Source of the DNA: Berghia stephanieae | Lineage: Eukaryota; Mollusca; Gastropoda; Nudibranchia; Aeolidiidae | Length of the DNA: 64,000 nt | Assembly (NCBI GenBank): GCA_034508935.3 | Contig: CM067445.1 | Coordinates: forward strand, 80,791,222 to 80,855,221 | Direction: 5' to 3' | In this document: positions 32,897 through 43,727 of the stretch, in pieces | Layout of the letters: the number at the start of each line of letters is the position of its first letter | Position numbering within the stretch: the first letter of the stretch is position 1 | Translations under genes and position numbers: made by a program | Notes under the pieces: generated by a model | What the model was told of the DNA's origin: nothing | What the model saw: only the letters and a program-made list of their open reading frames with translations | The model's database searches: none

Positions 32897-33560
32897 CGTC
32901 AGACTCAGTGAATTCACAACTGCACATCAGGTGGTTGCTTCCAAGTGGTCATCTTTACAGATGCAGATCATGCTTCGACATATCACTGCACCATGCTGCC
33001 CAACCACAGTAGCCACTCAAAACAAAGACAACTTACACTATTTATTGCTTGGTTTGTCACTCGAAGCCACAGCATGGTCAGGTCATGCGCCGACATTTCA
33101 CTGCACCCGGCTCTCTGGCCTGAGTGACTTTCAACCAATAAAACCACAAAGCAAATATGAATCAAAACAGGATGGTTTACTGCAGGATAGTCGCTCCCTG
33201 ACTGCAGCCATGGTCGGATCATGCTCCATCTTACCGCACCATGCTACCTGGCCTGAGCGACCATCAAACAATAAATCAAAATTACACATAAATACTAAAT
33301 TAAAAAAGGGGTAAAGTCTATTGCAAAATAGAACACTCCCTAGACCGCAGTCATGATCGGATCATGCTCCAAATCTCACCATGCTCAACATCTCACCATG
33401 CTACCTGGCCCAAGCGACCGTCAAACAATATAACAAGTCTAAAGGCAAAAAAAAAACAAACAAACAAAAAAAAACAAAACAAAAAACAGAAGAAATGATT
33501 ATGTATGGTCTTTTGAAAGATAGACCACTCCCTAGATCGCAGCCATGGTCGGATCATGCT
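32897..33560. repeat. Satellite-like tandem repeat
   Basis: About three to four degenerate units of roughly 140-170 bp. Recurrent blocks are CATGGTCGGATCATGCTC, CACCATGCTACCTGGCC, GAGCGACCATCAAACAAT and GACCACTCCCTAGATCGCAG. A diverged unit lies at 26215-26379, beyond LINE copy 2. Confidence 0.65.
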
Positions 33561-34118
33561 CTAGGGGTGGGGTTACCGTGAATAGATTTGTACATCTTAT
33601 TCACGATGAGAAATAAACTAAATAAATAATATGCACGAGCATGTATCGCCACCGAAGTGGGTAGAACGCGATTTACTAAGTACACATAGACGTCTACCTA
33701 GATTTTGGTTGTCCGGTTAGGAAACGTTTAGTAGTAATTCAAAATTGTCAAAAGAGAGCGAGTAAGCGGTGACGGTCGCTTATATACTCTGACAAACAGA
33801 ATATGACATCACAATCACGAATGGAACATGACAACTCACAACAGCCTCGATCGAGATAGTACACACCAACACACAAACACACAACATAAAAAGGCATATC
33901 ATTCCCTTCAGGGTACCTCTTAGGAGAGGAAGGTGTGTGAAAGAAAAATTAGGAATAACTAAATATATATTAAAATTAACAGAACAAGTAATCACAATCA
34001 CAATGTCGCACTGGACAAAGTCGCAGTCAAGGATCAATTAAATCACAAGAATTTATCATGAACCACCAAAGATGTAAACTAATCACATGGCAACACAACA
34101 AAACAAAAAAAAGAAAAA
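33561..34118 (-). mobile_element. Diverged LTR-like sequence
   Basis: Blocks resemble the solo LTRs in the same order: a GTGAATAGATTTGTACATC to CACGATGAG end, CACCGAAGTGGG, GACATCACAATCACGAATG and CTCACAACAGCCTCGATCGA. It is an older relative of the LTR at 34123; broken, boundaries unsure. Confidence 0.45.
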
Positions 34119-34122
34119 CATA

Positions 34123-34569
34123 TTGTCTTGAACGGATTTCCCAATCTCGTTCACGATGTGTAAAATAAGGAAAAAGTTCAGAAAAAGTCTCCACCGAAGT
34201 GGGCGTTCTCCATATATGTAGAGGACATATATGGGCGGTTAAAAATGCTCTAAAAGCACATCGGGAATCGTCCCGGTACAGTCTAATTCTAAAACATCCT
34301 ATGGCGGATCGGATCTGTCAGATACAAACGATAGGCAAAATAGTAGATCTAGAATTAGGCTTGGTGTCGAAGAGAAAAGAATGAAGGGTGTCACAAGCTT
34401 TTATAGGGGACACGATGACGTCACGTTTACGCGGGAGACAGTGAACAAACACAACATGATTACTCACAACAGCCTGATCGAGACACGACAGTCGTACCAT
34501 AACAAAACACTTACAACAACAACAACAAAAACCTATCACAATAATCAGTGACATAAAATCTTCCCCACA
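34123..34569 (-). mobile_element. Solo LTR, copy 2
   Basis: 447 bp, the same LTR as 24642-25075, with TG...CA termini (minus strand). A 4-bp direct repeat ATAT flanks it (34119-34122 and 34570-34573), as expected for an integrase-type insertion followed by LTR recombination. Rather young by its similarity to copy 1. Confidence 0.7.
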
Positions 34570-34656
34570 ATATCCAAGAAAAAGAATAGAAAAGAAAATC
34601 TAATTTCAAAAAAATAAAATAGTCATGAAATATGACACCATCTGCAAGGTCACCAG

Positions 34657-34885
34657 ACAGCTAGGTAGATTTATCGTTTCAGTGCTTGAGAAAGGTAGAT
34701 GAAAAACCTTCACAAAATAACAGCTAGGTAGATTTATCGTTTCAGTGCTTGAGAAGAGGTAGATGTAAAACCTCTACAAAAGAACAGCGAGGTAGATTTA
34801 TCGTTTCAGTGCTTGAGAAGAGGTAGATGTAAAACCTACACACACAAAAAAAAAAAAAAAACAAAAAAACAGCTAGGTAGATTAA
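34657..34885. repeat. About 65-bp minisatellite
   Basis: Three full units and one partial unit starting ACAGCTAGGTAGATTTATCG and continuing TTTCAGTGCTTGAGAAGAGG. The last unit is separated by a poly-A stretch. Confidence 0.9.
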
Positions 34886-34925
34886 ACATCGTTACATTTT
34901 TTTACGGCTAGAGATCCCTACACTT

Positions 34926-35179
34926 GGAATGAGATTACTTGGTTTTGTCCTTCCACTGGGCAAGGTCCCTGGCTGGGAGGGAAAATATCAAATGTATAGT
35001 TATGGTTTTGGGAGATATTTTTTCTTTGTAAATCATCTCTCTGTTATGTATTGTTTTATGTATTGCTTTGAATGTATAATGTTAACATTTGAGTGTGTTC
35101 TTCTTGGTGGTATCCTTTGCTTGTGGCTGGATGAGACTTTTAGGTGATCTCAAAGTACATTGATGGTGTGCACTTGGAA
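34926..35179 (+). mobile_element. SINE B, left part (split by Penelope-like element)
   Basis: Begins within the body (TGAGATTACTTGGTTTTGTC) and stops at GCACTTGGAAT. The SINE resumes at 36075, so the two pieces were one copy. Confidence 0.8.
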
Positions 35180-35222
35180 TAATATATATATAATGTAATG
35201 TAAATTTTCACTCGCATTTTTT

Positions 35223-35267
35223 GCCGAGACGACTCGTTTCTGTGTTTTTCACACTTCTTCAGTCGGC
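35223..35267 (-). ncRNA. Hammerhead ribozyme, type I (Penelope-associated)
   Basis: Minus strand: stem I GCCGA pairs with UCGGC at the other end; core CUGAAGA; stem II GUGU/ACAC with loop GAAAA; GAAA; stem III ACG/CGU with loop AGU; cleavage triplet GUC. Predicted cut between 35228 and 35227. Only the base of stem II (A opposite A) departs from the consensus. Hammerheads are known in the terminal repeats of Penelope-like elements. Confidence 0.85.
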
Positions 35268-35460
35268 ATAATCCATTTTGTCATGTCCGTAGAAAACTCC
35301 AAACTAAAGTTGTTTCGCTGTGTAGTGGTGATTAGTTTTGATGTGCTCTCATGTTTATATTATGAGTGTGTGTGTGTTTGTTGTGTGTGTGTGGCGTGTA
35401 GGTGTGTTGTGTCTTGTGTGTACATATGTGTGTGATATTGTAGTGGAATGTGGTCGCGGC

Positions 35461-35535
35461 GGGGGGGGGGGGGGGGGGGGGGGGAGGGAAGAGGGGGAGG
35501 AGGGGTATAATGGGGTCGGGAGGGGGGGGGGGTTA
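35461..35535. repeat. G-rich tract
   Basis: About 24 G, then G-rich sequence, just after the end of the GIY-YIG frame. Confidence 0.9.
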
Positions 35536-36074
35536 TTTGGCCTTTTGCGTTTTGAGCTTGAATTTGTTAGAGTGTCTGCACATTGTCATCAGTTCAGATC
35601 TTTTGTTTAAGGTGCTATTGTTTCTGTGGTTGTGTTGTAAAATCTCCAGTTTCTCTGTCAGGCATAAATTGCATTTTCTAGCACCGCATCTGTAGGGGCT
35701 GCTTTGCTTGACGACCTCCCAGGTTATTGTTGGTGTTTTTTGTGTCTTTATTTGTTCCCAATAGTGCATTGCTAATTTGGTGCTTTTTGCTTTGCTTTCA
35801 TGTGTTATGGAGGCTTTGTGGTTGTTGTATCGTGTTTTGAATGGGGGTTCTGTGCTGCCGATGTATTGTGCTGCGGTGTTATCAGTGGTTATGGTGGCTT
35901 TGTAGACTATGGCGCTTTTTTGGCAGTTTCCTTTAAGAGGGCAATTGTCTTTCTTTCTGCAGTTACAGTTGTCTTTATTTGTATTGGTGTTGTTGGGTTC
36001 GGATATGATTTGTCTGTTGTGGTTGGTAATGATCTGTTTCATGTTTTGTGCACAGCTGTAGCTTATCTTTTATC

Positions 36075-36245
36075 TTATATATATCTGTTCCCTATTTGAA
36101 CCTATTCCTCTTTGTCTTACTCGTTCTTGTATGCTTTTATGTGTAAGTCTTGAATTTTTTAACCATTTCATTTTCTTCCTTTATTCTGGTGCTGAAATGA
36201 CCTTAATGTATCACAAGCGTTGTAAACCATAAAACCACAAAACAA
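36075..36245 (+). mobile_element. SINE B, right part
   Basis: Resumes at CTGTTCCCTATTTGAACC and runs to the tail AAGCGTTGTAAACC. A separate tail fragment of the family is at 36340-36370 (TTGCAAGCGCGGTAAAACCC). Confidence 0.78.
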
Positions 36246-36401
36246 GAGCATTAAATACAAACTTAACAAAACCTTAATGGCCACATACAGTCGACTTATG
36301 AGAACGTATGAGTTTGCATCGGACCAATTCTTCTTGTGTTGCAAGCGCGGTAAAACCCTTGAAAACAAAAACAATTCTTCTATATACAACCAATTCATGT
36401 G

Positions 36402-36695
36402 CGGCGATGTAGTCTTGTAGTATGACGGTCGCTTTCGGATAGGGAGGTCCTGGGTTCGCGCCTCGCTCGGCACATAGTTGAGGCCTTGGAAAAGGCTCTT
36501 TACTCACATTCTCTCACCGTACTCGGGTGTAAAATGAGTACATGACTGTTAACGGCGTTGTCTCTGTTGGAAAAAATGTAATACAGCCCAACAGGCGTCA
36601 TGTCTCGTTCTATATGTTACGTGCTGCTTTGGTCATGGACCCCATGTAAACCGCTGTGAGCATGTTAAGTGGATATTGCGCTATATAAATGCTCA
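36402..36695 (+). mobile_element. SINE C (tRNA-derived)
   Basis: Full copy: head GCGGCGATGTAGTCTTGTAG, B box GGTTCGCGCCTCG, body AAAGGCTCTTTACTCACATT, tail GGATATTGCGCTATATAAAT. Confidence 0.88.
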
Positions 36696-36948
36696 TAGTT
36701 TAGTATGTTTGCCATGTTTTATTTTTTTTAAGACTTTATGTTTTTGTTCAATTCATTTTACTATGAGATGTAACGAAGTATATAATATTATGATTACTCA
36801 CAGTTCAATAAACCATTTATGTTAATTCCTTAATTACAATGTTTGATTGTTGTTATTTAGAACATTTCAGATCTAACTAGGGGGAGGGGAGATGGAAATG
36901 AATCAATCTGAGAAACTAAGGAGCAGGCATCGGTGTAAGATAAAGATC

Positions 36949-37096
36949 TGAACAAGTGTGTATGAAAGGTGCCAGACAAAGCAAGAAAGAAAATAAATAC
37001 AAGAAAAAATCCGTCCCAAAAAATCAGGCGACCTCGGTTTTTTACTTATATTTTTCTTTCTTGCTTTGTCTGGCACCTTTCATACACACATGTTCA
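36949..37096. mobile_element. Small foldback element with 45-bp arms
   Basis: The left arm 36949-36993 and right arm 37052-37096 are inverted copies; 37 bases in a row match perfectly (TGTGTATGAAAGGTGCCAGA in both). The 58-bp centre is unrelated. A related arm sequence is at 5093-5130. No coding capacity. Confidence 0.8.
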
Positions 37097-37149
37097 GTTC
37101 TTTAAATGGATCAGTGCTTGCCACAATGTCATAAACCTGAGATCTGAGT

Positions 37150-37450
37150 GCGGCTATGTGGTCGAGTGATACGACACTCGCTTTCGGATCGGAAGGTCCT
37201 GATTTCGAGCCTCGCTCGGTGCATAGTAAGTCCTTGGAAAAGGCACTTTACTCACATTCTCTCGCCATGTAAAATGAGAACCTGGCCGTTAAAAGCGTTG
37301 TCTTTGTCGGAAAAATATTGTAATATCGCCTAACAGGCGTCATGTCTCGTTCTACATGTTACGCGTTATGTTGCTGTTGGTCTAGGACCCTTTGTAAAGC
37401 GCTTTGAGCATGTTTAGTGGGTATTGCGCTATATAAAAACTCAAGTTTTT
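37150..37450 (+). mobile_element. SINE C (tRNA-derived)
   Basis: Full copy: head GCGGCTATGTGGTCGAGTGA, body with GGCACTTTACTCACATTC, tail GTAAAGCGCTTTGAGCATG and ATTGCGCTATATAAAAACTC. Confidence 0.88.
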
Positions 37451-37477
37451 TAGATCTCAAGGAAGACGATCTTCTGT

Positions 37478-37861
37478 ACGGTTATTTGGTCTTGTGGTAC
37501 GACACTTGCCTTTGACACCCACTCTGAGCTGCACACAGTCAGTCCTAGGAAAAGAGACTCGCTTTCGGATCGGAGGGTCCTGGGTTGAGCCTCGCACGGC
37601 ACATAGTCGAGTCCTTGGAAAAGGCTCTATACTCGCATCCTCTCACTGTACTCGGGTGTAAAATAAGTACCTGGACATTAACAGCGTTGTCTGCTGGAAA
37701 AAAAATTGTAATATCGTCTTACACTTACAGCATCGTATCTCATTCTTCATGTAACATGTTGTTGGTCATGCCCCCTTTGTAATCGCTTTGAGTATGTATA
37801 GGGGATATTGTGCTATAGTAGTATCGAATGGCTACACCTCTATTTTGAATCTTTTAATCCA
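37478..37861 (+). mobile_element. SINE C, with rearranged head
   Basis: Contains two partial heads (ATTTGGTCTTGTGGTACGAC and TCGGATCGGAGGGTCCTGGG) and a normal body. Its last 141 bases (37721-37861), including the tail and 35 bp of flank, are repeated at 38196-38337 beyond the SINE A insertion. Confidence 0.8.
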
Positions 37862-38195
37862 CGGGTGGTTGGATGGGAGCATCACCCTTAATCATATACC
37901 TATGACGTTCGCATGGGTGTACGATCCGATAGTGATGTCGTTTTTTCTTCTCTTTACTAGCCTATCCTGCTTCTTTGGTTTGTGATTGTATTTTTGACAG
38001 GGGATATTTTTTTTTCTGTAAATCTTCTGCCTGTTTGTTCTTGGTTATTTATAATTTAGCTTATATATCTTTAGGTTATGATTTTGATTTACATTTGTAC
38101 TATTTTTTTTGTTAGATTGCTTGTTTTTTTGTTTCAGCGGTCTCTCATATAACCTCAATTGTGTTGGAAGAGACCTAAAGCAACAAACAAACACA
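37862..38195 (+). mobile_element. SINE A, copy 1, with about 142-bp target duplication
   Basis: 334 bp from GGGTGGTTGGATGGGAGCAT to the tail GTGTTGGAAGAGACCTAAAG and (AAAC)n. The flanks 37721-37861 and 38196-38337 are direct repeats with only about four differences. The head has a weak A-box-like TGGTTGGATGG and B-box-like GTTCGCATG. No protein coding. Confidence 0.88.
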
Positions 38196-38307
38196 ACACT
38201 TACAGGCATCATATCTCATTCTACATGTAACATGTTGTTGGTCATGCCCCCTTTGTAATCGCTTTGAGTATGTATAGGGGATATTGTGCTATAGTAGTAT
38301 CGAATGG

Positions 38308-38589
38308 CTACACCTCTATTTTGAATCTTTTAATCCATTCTTCAAATTCTATTCCTGCCTTATAGGCTGTCTCGTAGCCTCCTGATAGGCTTGTCACTGG
38401 GCAGTGGAGGACGATGTGGTCCATTGTCTCAGGGCCTCCTTGGCAATGACGGCATGCATCTGATTCTCTCAGATTCCATCTATGCTTGCCTTCTCCTGGA
38501 CCCACACCTCTATTCATTGTGCTATAGATAGAATGCGCTTGGCCAAGGAGTTCACAACATTGCCATCCGGAAGTATAACGGACCAACAC
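38308..38589 (-). pseudogene. LINE ORF2 C-terminal zinc-motif fragment
   Basis: The 93-codon minus frame reads CCELLGQAHSIYSTMNRGV and then CRHCQGGPETMDHIVLHCP, the Cys-His motif found after the reverse transcriptase in many LINEs, ending FEEWIKRFKIEV. Nothing upstream (reverse transcriptase) is present. The SINE C and SINE A insertions lie just beyond its 3' end. Confidence 0.7.
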
Positions 38590-38845
38590 ACAAACTCTGT
38601 GTAACCATGAACTTTTATAGTCTGGTTAATACAGTTTAGTGAGAATAACTCACAAACGCGGATGGCAAAAACCATAACAAAGGCCTGAGTGACGTCATCT
38701 GCATACTATCTATAGAAAAGCTGAAAAAAAATTAAAATTTGTTTTTTAAACTATTCCTCTATCTTTTTTCTTGGACACATGCGACAAGTCTCACTTGAGA
38801 AGGTCCCAATCATTTACTGTTTTGATCTTTTTTCTATTTCTCTCT

Positions 38846-39381
38846 CTGGGTGGGGATCCTGACTCCCATAGCGGGCAGGGAGGTACATACACACTGTGTC
38901 TTCTATCCCCTTATATCTGTTTTCCAACATACTTTCTGTCTTTGTCTTGGAATGAGATTGCTTGGTCATTTTCCTGGCCTGGTCGGAGTCCTGGCTGGGA
39001 GGGAAACAGTCAAATGCAAAGTGATTGTTTTGGGAGATGATATTTTTTTTTCCTTGTAAATCATCTCTTTGTTATGTATTATTCTATTTGTTATTTTTAA
39101 TGTATAATGTAAGCATTTGGGTGTGTTCCTCTTTGTTGAATTTTGTTCTTGTGTCCTGATGAGACTTATTGGTGATCTCAAACTTAGTACATTGGCGGAA
39201 TGCTCTTGGAATCTACATCTGATCCCTTTTTTTCCTAGTTCCCCTGTGTCTTACTTTCTCTTGGGTGCTGTAATTGTAATTCTAGAACTTTTTACTATCC
39301 CATTTTCTTCCTTTTTACTTGCACTGATATAACCTTAATGTGTTGCAAGCGCCGTAAAACCATTAAAAACAAAACAAAACA
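38846..39381 (+). mobile_element. SINE B, full copy
   Basis: Head CTGGGTGGGGATCCTGACTC, central GAGATGAT and ATCATCTC hairpin, tail GTTGCAAGCGCCGTAAAACC with an A/C-rich end. Confidence 0.9.
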
Positions 39382-39529
39382 TATTTCTCTCTGTATTTAT
39401 TTTTCTTTGGCATAACTGTGACCCAGGGCTGTTTGCAGGAACTGAACTCTGATATACACTGTATTATAGACAGTTATGCTTGTGTGTGGCTATGTAGCCT
39501 CGTGACACGATACTCGCCTTCCTGCATTC

Positions 39530-39686
39530 ATTATAAATCTGATCATGTTTTGACTTTTACACATTCTGATCACAAGATATATGAAAAGTTCTAGCCAGCA
39601 TGAAGAATAAAAAGTATCGATTTTCTTTGTTTAGAACCACGATGGCCGCCGTTGCTGGGCGATGTGACAGACTATTGAATCCAATT
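39530..39686. mobile_element. MITE E, copy 4 (half)
   Basis: Only the half ending GACTATTGAATCCAATT is present. It aligns with the right half of copy 1 (AGAACCACGATGGCCGCCGT). Confidence 0.75.
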
Positions 39687-40369
39687 ACTCTAGAATTTTG
39701 ATAAGAACAGCATCATTCTCAAGGACTTGGAACTAATCGGATATCACAAATCACTGTCACGTGACTGGATGTTATTGTTCATCGAATAAAAACCCACGAT
39801 GACTGGAAGTTTTTATCTGACCGGATGACTATGGATTTTCAAGGGAAATTACTCCATCCAATGTGACAAAAAAAAAGGCAATAACCTATCAAAAGGACTG
39901 TAGAAGAAAAGGGGATGCAATATCATACTGTTTAATACTCTTATAACAAAAGAGTCATATTTACTGGATTATCTTCCTCCAACCCTTGTTTGATGTACTG
40001 AAAAGAGCTATTTCCCTTGAAATTACAATCTGGCTCAGTCAAATGTGACCCTCCGCCTCAAATCGGTATTAAGTCGGATTTTTCAATTTTGGGATTTTGG
40101 TTCCTAATCATAGCTTATTTTATACTTTAAAATTTTATACCAAATTGATAAAATTATAATTATTCATTGCCGAGACATGACCGTTTGAAGTAGGGAATGT
40201 GTAAAAAAAAACAAGTTTTAAGAAAATCGACTTTGAAGCGAGGCACCGTTTTCACGTTTTCACGCACAGTCAAATCAATGTGCAAAGATAACTCCTTAGA
40301 TACGGGCCTTGAAAATTTGACGAGAATAGTAAAATCTGCAGAGACGCCAATTTTCAATTTGACTCACAG
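39687..40369. other. No recognised feature
   Basis: No coding homology or repeat family recognised. Confidence 0.4.
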
Positions 40370-40697
40370 GAATTTCAGACATCACTCGGAGGAATGTCAA
40401 TGCCGAAAGAGGAATTTCCGCACACAGAAAAGGGGATTTGGGACGGTATTTGGTATTGTGTTTAAATATTGTATAGATCTAAATAGATAACTGATTAGAA
40501 TTATATTATGATATATAAACACATTGCCAAATGTTACCCCAAAGTTTCCTTATTTCAAATGAAGTAAAGCTCCAAGTCCTAATGGTAGTGATTGTAGTAA
40601 TGGTGGTAGTGAGGATGATGTGTTGGTGGTTGTTGTTGTAATAGTAGTAATAGAAGTAGTAGTATAGTAGTAGTAGTAGTAGTAGATTAGTAGTAGA

Positions 40698-41214
40698 CTG
40701 GGTGGGGTTCCTGACCTCCCATAGCGGGCAGGGAGTACATACTGTGTCTTCTATCCCCTTATATCTGTTATCCAACATGCTTTCTGTCTTTGTCTCGGAA
40801 TGAGATTACTTGGTTTTGTCCTGGCACTGGCCGGAATCCTAGCTGGGAGGGAAGCAGTCAAATGCAGTCATTGTTTTGGGAGATGATATTTTTTTCCTTG
40901 TAAATCATCTCTGTTATGTATTATTTTTATTTTGAATGTATAATGTAAGCATTTGAGTGTGTTCCTCTTTGTTGGATTTTGTGCTTGTGTCTGGATGAGA
41001 CTTGTAGGTGATTTCAAACTAAGTACATTGGTGGTGTGCTCTTGGAATCTACATCTGATCCCTATTTGTTCTCAATTCCCCTTTGTCTTACTTTTTCTGG
41101 GTGCTTTAATTGTAATTCTAGAACTTTTTACTATCCCATTTTCTTCCTTTTTACTGGCGCTGATATAACCTAAATGTGTTGCAAGCGCCGTAAAACCATT
41201 AAAAACAAAAAAAC
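40698..41214 (+). mobile_element. SINE B inserted in the trinucleotide array
   Basis: Full copy from CTGGGTGGGGTTCCTGACCT to GTTGCAAGCGCCGTAAAACC and A-rich tail. TAG repeats abut both ends, so the target duplication cannot be measured. Confidence 0.9.
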
Positions 41215-41603
41215 AGTAGTAGTAGAATTAGTAGTAGTAGTAGAATTAGTAGTAGTAGTAGTGTAGTAAGTAGGTGAGTGTAGTGATGATGACGATGTGA
41301 GAATGGCTGTTGTAGTAGTAGTAGTGGTAGTGATGATGATGTGGTGGTGGTGGTAGTAGTAGTGGCAGTGGTTGTAGTAGTAGTGATGATGTGGTGTGGG
41401 TGATTGTTGTAGTAGTAGTAGTAGTAGTGATGATGTATGGTGGTGGTTGTAGTAGTAAAGATGATGTGGTGGTGGTGGTTGAGTAGTAGTGGTAGTGATG
41501 ATGATGATGTGGTGGTGGTTGTAGTAGTAGTAGTAATGATGATGATGTGGTGGTGGTGGTTGAAGTAGTAGTGGTAGTGATGAAAATGTGGTGGTGGTGG
41601 TTA

Positions 41604-41635
<32 letters not shown>

Positions 41636-41837
41636 TGTGTGTGTGTGTCAGAGAGAGAGAGAGAGAGAGGGGAGAGAGGGTGTAAGTACAAGTGCCAAAA
41701 GTGCATGTTCTAAAAGTGCATGTAGTGAGAAGTAGTCAAGGGCAACATGGCCTTGAAAAACTAACGAGGCTAAAGTTTGAGGCAAATACTGAAAGGTGAA
41801 CAATTAAAATTAATGCAGTAAGCGCAATTTATTGATT

Positions 41838-41885
41838 TGTGTGCGTGTGTGCGTGTGTGTGTGTGTGGGGGGGGGGTGTTTGTGT

Positions 41886-41962
<77 letters not shown>
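41838..41962. repeat. (TG)n, G-tract and (GA)n microsatellites
   Basis: TG repeat, short G-run, then about 37 GA units with one interruption. Confidence 0.95.
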
Positions 41963-42454
41963 ATTTGATCTAAATTTGTTTGAAGTGTTTTTATGGCGCT
42001 TGTAACACTGATTGCAGTAGTATTGGTGGTGGTAGGGGTGGCGTTGTGGTGGTTGTAATAGTAGTTGCAGGGATAGTGATGTGATGGTGGTGGTAGAGAT
42101 GATGATGTAATGGTGGTTGTAGTTGTGGTGGCATGGATGGTGATGTGGTAGTTGTTATAATAGTGGTGGTAGGGATGGTGATGTGGTGATTGTTGCTTTA
42201 GTAGTGGTAGGGATGGTGATGTGCTGGTTGTAGCAGTAGTGGGGGGACGGTGATGTGGTGGTTGTTGTAGTAGTGGTGGTAGGGACGGTGATGTGGTGGT
42301 TGTTGTAGTAGTGGTGGTAGGGATGGTTGTAATAGTAGTGATGATGATGTGGTGGTGATGGTGGTTGTGGTTGTAATAGCAGTGGTGATGATGATGATGT
42401 GGTGTTGGTGGTTGTATTAGTAGTAACTGGAAAGGGGGGGGGGGGGGGGGGGGG

Positions 42455-43560
42455 TATCCTTGGGACAATTTAACCTCACCGGAATTTGAAGGATGTTGCT
42501 CGTAACCCGAAATTTATGTTTTGCTCCAGACCGGAGTTTTGACCTACCTGAATTTGGCATGAGCTTAGAATATACATTTGGTAATGTACATACACATTTT
42601 TGAAATAATCAAATTATTACTTTTGTAGTTATTCATTATTATGTAAGATGTCCTTAAAATAAATAAAACACCAAAAATGAAAGAAAAAAAATGCCGACAA
42701 TTTTATGACATTGCTCACTTTTTGAAGAATTTTTGATATTTAAATAAAGAATCAATGAAATAAGAAATATTAATGTGACATTTTTGTCTTATTTATTAGA
42801 GGAAATGCGATTTCAAAATGCCAAAAGTTAAAGAAGGGTTTATAATTTCAAAGTACAGTTTTGAAACAATGTGAAGCCGGGTGGGCAGGGAAAGAAATAT
42901 CAAGAAATAGGTTGAGAGAGGAAGAGAAAGAATGAGAGAGTAAAATACACACACACACACGCACACACTTGAGAGGGTGAGAAGATATAATTATATAGAT
43001 ATATATATATATATATTATATATATTAAATATATATATATAATATATAAAAAAGAGGAGGGGGAGGGGAGGGAGACTGCCTGTGCATTAAGAGGGCGGGA
43101 GGGAAATAGAGTAAAGATTGAAGCCTGACTGAAGAACTCTTTGTGTGTGTGTGTGTGTGAGAGAGAGAGAGTGTGTGTGTGTGTGTGTTTGTATGTGTGA
43201 AAGAAACAAAAGGGACAAGGAGAGAGTGAGGTAGACATGAAGGAAGGGATGGAGATGGAGCAAAGACTTGTTGGGATAGTTTAAGAAAGCATTTTGTTTC
43301 AAAGTAAGTCATAGTCAATCAACTGGAAACATATTCACCAATGAGATTGCAATTAAAGACATGGGCTGGTCAAATTATTCATTGCATTGTGTCCATTTTG
43401 AGTCATATGACAGCTTGAGGAGGGGATGGGGCTTATTGTGTATTGACTTACATGAAAACATGTTATTGAATCCTCAAGTTATTCTTAGCGTTCACCCACA
43501 TCGCTGATTGTCTAAAAAGACCCCCCCCCCCTCCCATTTCTTTCAGTATACAAGAAAGCA
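42455..43560. other. No gene; scattered microsatellites
   Basis: AC repeat near 42951, TA-rich tract 42990-43046 and TG/GA tracts 43143-43188. The Ser/His/Thr-rich open frames on the minus strand come from these repeats. Confidence 0.6.
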
Positions 43561-43572
43561 CGACAAAACGAA

Positions 43573-43691
<119 letters not shown>

Positions 43692-43727
43692 TGGATGGAT
43701 TATCTATATTCCTTCATGGAATGCCTA

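Larger units (their letters stand above)
35180..36074 (-). mobile_element. Penelope-like element, 5'-truncated
   Basis: The minus frame 36042-35533 (about 169 codons) matches the C-terminal GIY-YIG endonuclease region of Penelope-like elements: CNCRKKDNCPLKGNC, then AIVYKATITTD...QYIGSTEPPFKTRYNNHKAS, then SPYRCGARKCNLCLTEKLEI, and LNKRSELMTMCRHSNKF. The GIY-YIG core here reads VYK...YIG. The reverse transcriptase that should precede it is missing. Downstream are a G/C tract, TG repeats and a hammerhead ribozyme. The element interrupts a SINE B at an AT-rich site. Confidence 0.88.
40370..42454 (-). repeat. Trinucleotide-array repeat element J, copy 2
   Basis: Inverted relative of 5700-7110: the ordinary flank first (AATGCCGAAAGAGGAATTTC at 40399, TGAAGTAAAGCTCCAAGTCC near 40560), then GTA/GTG/ATG arrays (40590-40697, 41215-41605, 42010-42420). 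A SINE B splits the array. TG, GA and G tracts are mixed in (41609-41668, 41838-41962, 42436-42454). Confidence 0.78.

Noticed and set aside
35338-35695. Gly-rich plus-strand frames
   Set aside because: Produced by the G-tract downstream of, and antisense to, the Penelope-like frame.
41170-42468. His/Thr/Ser-rich minus-strand frames of 178 and 232 codons
   Set aside because: Same cause: trinucleotide, TG and GA repeats.
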